Positions 59,950 through 64,000 of a stretch of DNA of 64,000 nt are shown here, in pieces. Origin of the DNA: G965267185 sp965267185 (GTDB lineage: Bacteria > Pseudomonadota > Alphaproteobacteria > UBA6615); contig OZ253937.1 in NCBI GenBank assembly GCA_965267185.1, positions 248,001-312,000 on the forward strand, given 5' to 3'. The position numbers and the translations under genes are program-made. Below the pieces are notes generated by a model. It was not told the DNA's origin, made no database searches, and worked only from the letters and a program-made list of their open reading frames with translations. Each line of letters starts with the position of its first letter. Positions within the stretch are counted from its first letter, which is position 1.

Positions 59950-61148
59950 TGTGCGCGGCGGCCCGAATAAACCAGACCAACACCGGCGAGCGCCGCTAGG
60001 GTGAGCACAACCAGCGAGGTGGCGTAGGGCAAAATCGTGTCGGTCGGCGAAGCGCTGATGATGAACGCGACCACTGCGCCGAAGCCGAGCTGGCCGAAAC
60101 CGGCGAAGGAGGCCGCCGTGCCGGCGATCCGCTGGTCGACGCCGGTTGCCCCCGCCATGGCGTTGGGGAACAGGATACCGTTGGAGAAGGCGTAGACGAT
60201 TGTCGGCACCATAATGGCCCACACGGCGAATACCGGCGAGAGAACGAAAAGACCGATCGCCGAAGCAACGCCGATAACGGCACCCAGAAGCAACGTCTTG
60301 TCGAGGCCCGAGCGTACCGCCATGCGGCTGGCGACGAAGTTGCCGGCGGGGAACTGCAGGGTGATCAGCATGAGCAGAACGCTAAACACGAGGGGCGCGA
60401 AGCCGAATTCACCGATGATCAGTGCCGGGCCGATCGCGAGAAAGCCGAAGAAGCCCGAGGTGCCCGCTGCGAACGCCAGGGCGTAGCCGACATAAACACG
60501 CGAGGAGAGCAATCTGACGTAGCGGGCGAAAATTTCGCCCCAGGTGGCGCTGCGCCCATCGGCTTCCAGTCGGCGCGTTTCGTAGAGCCCGGCGAGCGAC
60601 CAGAGGCCGAGGAGGCCGGCATAGATCGTCATGAATCCGAAAATCGAGCGCCAGCCGAAAAAGGCATCGAGTACACCACCGATGATCGGCGCGGTTAGCG
60701 GTGCGATTGACTGGAGCATGGCGACCAAAGCCATGGCGCGTGCCGCTTCGTTGCCCTTAAAAACGTCTTGAACGATGGCGCGGGGCACCACCAGCGTTGC
60801 GCAGGCACCCAAAGCGTGAAAGACGCGCGCTACGATGAGCAGTTCGATGGTCGGCGCGAGCGTCGAAGCGAGCGTTGCGACGGCCATGAGGGCAATGCCG
60901 CCCAAGATGACAGGCCGGCGGCCGATCTTGTCGGAGAGCGGTCCGATAAACAGTTGGGCCACCGCATAGGTTAGCAGGAACAGCGACACGGTGAGCTGGG
61001 CCGAGAGGTAGGTGGTGTTCAAATCGGCGGCGATGGCGGGGATCGACTGAACGTGAATGCTCAACGCCATAGGTCCCGATGCAGCGAGCGCGCCGAGCAA
61101 ATAGATCGACGGGCGGCTGTCGGTACGCGCTGTATCGGGTTGCGGGGT
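59946..61148 (-). CDS. MFS exporter, Bcr/CflA drug-resistance family
   Basis: This twelve-helix transporter of about 400 residues belongs to the DHA1 branch: IYLLGALAASGPMALSIHVQSIPAIAADL (first helix, as in Bcr), LFIGPLSDKIGRRPVILGG (motif A), and ARVFHALGACATLVVPRAIVQDVF (motif B and the Bcr helix 4-5 signature). It would export small toxic or metabolic compounds using the proton gradient. The start is uncertain: a TTG at 61148 gives the normal length, while a TTG at 61226 would overlap the paaK stop. Confidence 0.85.
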   Translation of the reverse strand, partial: TPQPDTARTDSRPSIYLLGALAASGPMALSIHVQSIPAIAADLNTTYLSAQLTVSLFLLTYAVAQLFIGPLSDKIGRRPVILGGIALMAVATLASTLAPTIELLIVARVFHALGACATLVVPRAIVQDVFKGNEAARAMALVAMLQSIAPLTAPIIGGVLDAFFGWRSIFGFMTIYAGLLGLWSLAGLYETRRLEADGRSATWGEIFARYVRLLSSRVYVGYALAFAAGTSGFFGFLAIGPALIIGEFGFAPLVFSVLLMLITLQFPAGNFVASRMAVRSGLDKTLLLGAVIGVASAIGLFVLSPVFAVWAIMVPTIVYAFSNGILFPNAMAGATGVDQRIAGTAASFAGFGQLGFGAVVAFIISASPTDTILPYATSLVVLTLAALAGVGLVYSGRRAQ

Positions 61149-61222
61149 CAAGAAACTCTCAATTTTGCAGGGCTGGCCGAGAGACACGGCCTGAGAACAA
61201 ATTAGGGTAGATACGTGCCGGA

Positions 61223-62518
61223 TCAATCCTGTGGGCGCAGATCGATGACCCGCTGAGCCTTGCCGGCGGAACGGACGACGCTGCCGACTTCGGCAACGTC
61301 GACATCGACGGAAATACCCATCAGTGAGTGTATATGATGGGCCAACTCCTTGGCGATCGCGTTACGTGCGGACTCCTCCTGCTGATAACGCGGCTCGACC
61401 CGCAAGGTCAACGCATCGAGCGAGCCCTGCCTGCGGAGCTCCAGAACATAGTGGGGCGACAGCCGCTGGTCGGCCAGCAGCAGTTCTTCGAACTGGCTGG
61501 GGAACACGTTGACACCGCGAATGATCAGCATGTCGTCGGATCGCCCGGTGATTTTCTCGAACCGGCGCATCGAGCGCGCGGTCGGCGGCAGCAGGCGGGT
61601 CAAATCGCGGGTGCGGTAGCGAATGACCGGCAGCGCCTGTTTCGTGAGCGTGGTGAACACGAGCTCACCGAACTCACCGTCGGCCAGTGGCGCTTCGGTC
61701 TCGGGGTCGACGATCTCGGGAAAGAAATGATCTTCCCAGATCACCGGGCCGTCCTTGGTCTCGACGCACTCGTTGGCGACGCCGGGCCCGATTACTTCCG
61801 ACAGCCCGTAGATATCGATCGCGTCGATGCCGAACTGCTGCTCGATCTGGGTGCGCATCGCTTCGGTCCACGGTTCTGCGCCGTGAATGCCGATGCGTAA
61901 GGACGTTGCGGCGGGGTCGATCCCTTGGCGCGTCATCTCGTCGGCGATGTTCAGGATATAGGAGGGCGTGCACATGATGATATCGGGGGCGAAATCCGTG
62001 ATCAGTTGCACCTGCCGCTCGGTCTGACCGCCCGAGATCGGGATGACCGTACAGCCGAGGCGCTCGGCCCCGTAATGCGCCCCCAGCCCGCCGGTGAACA
62101 ACCCGTAACCATAGGCCACATGCACCTTATCGCCCCGCCGCCCACCCGACGCGCGGATCGACCGCGCGATCAAATCGGCCCAAATGTCGATATCTTCTTG
62201 CGTATAGCCGACTACGGTGGGTTTGCCGGTGGTGCCGCTGGAGGCATGCAGACGCACCACCTGATCCATGGGCACCGCAAACATGCCGTACGGATAGCTC
62301 GCGCGCAGATCGGCCTTGGTGGTCGTCGGAAACTTCGCCAGGTCCGACAGCTCGCGAAAGTCGTCGGGGTGGACCCCGGCGGCGTCGAACTTCTCCCGGT
62401 AACGAGCCACGTTGTCGTAGGCATGGCGCAGCGTCCAGCGCAGCCGGTCGATCTGCAATGCGGTGATCTCGTCGCGGCTCGCGACCTCGATCGGATCGAT
62501 ATGCGCGTCCGCGCTCAT
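61223..62518 (-). CDS. paaK: Phenylacetate-CoA ligase (PaaK-like)
   Basis: This 431-residue adenylate-forming enzyme matches PaaK in length (about 437) and motifs: the phosphate loop HASSGTTGKPTVVGYT near residue 92, GLSEVIGPGVANEC near 240, YRTRDLTRLLPPTARSMRRFEKITGRSDDMLIIRGVNVFPSQFE near 320-365, and a C-terminal ACT-like domain. It activates phenylacetate or a related aryl acid with CoA. The gene 16 bases upstream is a crotonase, which suits an aromatic acid CoA pathway, although other paa genes are not in view. Confidence 0.93.
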   Translation of the reverse strand: MSADAHIDPIEVASRDEITALQIDRLRWTLRHAYDNVARYREKFDAAGVHPDDFRELSDLAKFPTTTKADLRASYPYGMFAVPMDQVVRLHASSGTTGKPTVVGYTQEDIDIWADLIARSIRASGGRRGDKVHVAYGYGLFTGGLGAHYGAERLGCTVIPISGGQTERQVQLITDFAPDIIMCTPSYILNIADEMTRQGIDPAATSLRIGIHGAEPWTEAMRTQIEQQFGIDAIDIYGLSEVIGPGVANECVETKDGPVIWEDHFFPEIVDPETEAPLADGEFGELVFTTLTKQALPVIRYRTRDLTRLLPPTARSMRRFEKITGRSDDMLIIRGVNVFPSQFEELLLADQRLSPHYVLELRRQGSLDALTLRVEPRYQQEESARNAIAKELAHHIHSLMGISVDVDVAEVGSVVRSAGKAQRVIDLRPQD

Positions 62519-62534
62519 CTTTTGGCGTTGCCGG

Positions 62535-63302
62535 CTACTGCCAGACCGGCGCGCGGTCTTCGCGGTATGCGTTCATCGCCTCGGTGAAATCGTCCGACGC
62601 GGTGGCCTTCTCCTGCAGGTCGAGATATTTGGCGAAGAAGGCGTCGAAGCCCATGTCGAAGCATTCGAGCAGCATCTGTTTGGAGTGACGGCAGCCCTCG
62701 GAGTTGGTCTTGCCGTACTCCGTGATCCACTCCTCGAACTCGCTTTCGGCGGTTTCTTCGCCGACCAGATGGTCGACCATGCCGATGCGCTGGCCTTCTG
62801 CACCGTCGATCATGTTACCGCGAATAATGAGCTGCTTGGCGCGGCCCAGCCCGATATAGCGGGCCAGCCGGAACGTACCGAGGCCGGGGATCAGCCCCTC
62901 TTTGATGGCCGGGAGGCCCAGCTTGGCCGATGGCGTGCAGACGCGGATGTCGGATGCCAGCGCGAGCTGCAAACCGCCGCCCAGCGCGTAGCCGTGAATG
63001 AGACAGAGCACCAGCTTGTCCATGGTCTCGAAGCAGCGCAGCGCCCGGTCCCAGATATCGAAATAGCTTTGGTCGATCTCGCCGGCCGCAAGATCCTTTA
63101 AGTCGATACCGGTGGAGAACGCGCGTCCGGTGCCGGTGATCGCGACCAGCCGCACGGTATCGTCGGCGGCGATCTGCTCGGCCACGTCGAGTAGCTCGCG
63201 GCACCCGGTCATCGCCACGGCGTTGAGCCGTTCGGGACGGGTGAATTGCAACCGGCCAATAGGGCCGTCTTTGCGATAGATAAGGGTGGTGTAGTCGCTC
63301 AT
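62535..63302 (-). CDS. Enoyl-CoA hydratase/isomerase family protein
   Basis: This 255-residue crotonase-fold enzyme has LQFTRPERLNAVA, LVAITGTGRAFSTGIDLKDL (oxyanion-hole loop), LIHGYALGGGLQLALASDIRVC and LGLPAIKEGLIPGLGTFRLARYIGLGRAKQLIIRG. It would act on an enoyl-CoA made downstream of the acid activated by the adjacent PaaK. It is separated from the VOC gene by about 60 bases and from paaK by 16, in the same operon. It is distinct from the crotonase at 21 kb. Confidence 0.93.
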   Translation of the reverse strand: MSDYTTLIYRKDGPIGRLQFTRPERLNAVAMTGCRELLDVAEQIAADDTVRLVAITGTGRAFSTGIDLKDLAAGEIDQSYFDIWDRALRCFETMDKLVLCLIHGYALGGGLQLALASDIRVCTPSAKLGLPAIKEGLIPGLGTFRLARYIGLGRAKQLIIRGNMIDGAEGQRIGMVDHLVGEETAESEFEEWITEYGKTNSEGCRHSKQMLLECFDMGFDAFFAKYLDLQEKATASDDFTEAMNAYREDRAPVWQ

Positions 63303-63361
63303 GGTTTTCGCCTCTGCTGAAAAGCCCGGGCGGTCAGGTGTGTCGTTCGTTGGACCCGGCC

Positions 63362-63763
63362 TTACGCACTAAAGTAGCGGGCAGCGTCGCCATCGAGTTG
63401 ATCGGTGTCAACCTGGAACAGTTCCAGCAGAACGCCATCCGGGGCCGGACACATGATGTATTTCCAGGCACCGAAATCGCGGATGCCGCTGCGGAATTCT
63501 ACCCCCGCATTTCGCAGGCGGTGTTCGAGCGTTTCCAAATCGTCGGTGCGGATACCCACATGGTGCACCGCGCCGTGACCGCTGTCGCGCGGACGCTGAT
63601 CGTAGAGATGCAGACGCCCGCTACCCACCCGCATAAAGACATTGCGCGCGCCGCCGAAGTCGCCGTCATACATCACTTCGCCGCCGAGCATGTCGCGCCA
63701 CCAGGCGATGGTCCGGTCGATGTCGTGGGTGAACAGATGGACGTGGTGGAGATGTTCCGCCAT
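63362..63763 (-). CDS. VOC-family (glyoxalase/dioxygenase-fold) protein
   Basis: This 133-residue protein has the paired beta-alpha-beta modules of the VOC fold: LHHVHLFTHDIDRTIAWWRDMLGGEVMYDGDFGGARNVFMRVGSGRLHLYD and GAVHHVGIRTDDLETLEHRLRNAGVEF, then DGVLLELFQVD. Histidine near residue 6, histidine near 71 and glutamate in LLELFQ are the usual metal ligands. Members are glyoxalases, epimerases or ring-cleaving dioxygenases. It leads the leftward operon with crotonase, PaaK, exporter and GNAT. Confidence 0.88.
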   Translation of the reverse strand: MAEHLHHVHLFTHDIDRTIAWWRDMLGGEVMYDGDFGGARNVFMRVGSGRLHLYDQRPRDSGHGAVHHVGIRTDDLETLEHRLRNAGVEFRSGIRDFGAWKYIMCPAPDGVLLELFQVDTDQLDGDAARYFSA

Positions 63764-63928
63764 GGCGCAATTCCTTTTCCATGCTGTAGGCGGCAAACCC
63801 TATCACGAACGTAGCCCCGCGGCTCGACGGGTTGCACAATCGGTCCTATCTGTCGTTCAGTCGTGCGCGTTAGGACCCCCGCCGAGTTGAGTGGGGCCAA
63901 TAACAAACATAGTGGAGAGGAAACCGAG

Positions 63929-64000
63929 ATGACCGCAATTAGTGCCCGCATGCCCTATGAGAAGAAAACCGTCGAGGTGTTCGGCCACACCATGGCCTAT
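63929..64000 (+). CDS. N-terminus of a probable haloalkane dehalogenase-like alpha/beta-hydrolase (cut by window end)
   Basis: Only 24 codons are visible after a good GGAGAGG ribosome-binding sequence. The segment PYEKKTVEVFGHTMAY resembles the N-terminal strand of haloalkane dehalogenases, which begin with a similar KK-VEV-G---AY pattern. The catalytic residues lie outside the window, so the function is tentative. It diverges from the VOC gene. Confidence 0.5.
   Translation, partial: MTAISARMPYEKKTVEVFGHTMAY

Overview
The window is GC-rich, densely coded Gram-negative DNA, most likely from an alphaproteobacterium of the Rhodospirillales or Rhizobiales type. Supporting features are Liv-type ABC genes beside acyl-CoA ligases, many acyl-CoA and short-chain dehydrogenases, RND efflux, DsbA/DsbB, a PEP-CTERM protein, and intergenic palindromes containing CTGAGGAGC and GTCTCGAAG, which I recall as common in that class. 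I see no rRNA, tRNA, CRISPR array, transposase or integrase. The taxonomic call is an inference.

Layout. 1-5 kb: end of a branched-chain-type ABC uptake operon (substrate-binding protein, LivF-like ATPase) with an AMP-binding acyl-CoA ligase, then an MscS channel and a quinone-oxidoreductase-like enzyme. 5-10 kb: an SDR, and an operon of OsmC, a stand-alone molybdenum hydroxylase large subunit and a hydroxypyruvate-isomerase-like protein. 9.6-12 kb: redox repair (msrB-msrA) and disulfide formation (dsbB plus a DsbA-like protein). 12-20.4 kb: an atypical lipid A acyltransferase-like protein, an RND efflux pair, a KefB-like antiporter and GltS. 20.5-25.9 kb: a PEP-CTERM protein and a fatty-acid-like catabolic set (enoyl-CoA hydratase, two overlapping acyl-CoA dehydrogenases, FAH-family hydrolase). 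26-38 kb: an M14 carboxypeptidase, tandem PRISE-type reductases, an FAD-linked oxidase, malate synthase G, a secreted hydrolase, a LysR/TfoX pair and succinate-semialdehyde dehydrogenase.

The most unusual part is 38.2-40.1 kb. It is a visibly AT-richer single-gene island encoding an ABC-type AAA ATPase fused to a TOPRIM/DUF4435-like nuclease domain, the domain pair of the PARIS (AriA/AriB) anti-phage system. A near-perfect inverted repeat covers its ribosome-binding region. After it come tandem BKACE (DUF849) genes, a quinone reductase, and a compact metal operon (two-domain multicopper oxidase, ZIP transporter with an extra periplasmic domain, MntR-like regulator) preceded by a perfect 16-bp palindrome. 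46.6-56.6 kb is a glycan island: gmd and fcl for GDP-L-fucose, a methyltransferase-GT2 fusion and a GT39-like membrane transferase. It is bracketed by two copies of a methyltransferase plus Gfo/Idh/MocA pair in opposite order. 56.7-64 kb holds a flavin monooxygenase-like gene, a GST, a rhodanese, and an operon of VOC protein, enoyl-CoA hydratase, PaaK, MFS exporter and GNAT. The start of a probable haloalkane dehalogenase is cut by the window end.

Intergenic spaces from 25.9 to 46.6 kb carry three interleaved families of palindromic repeats that are absent from the other intergenic spaces I read. Function calls rest on reading motifs by eye. No database search was possible.
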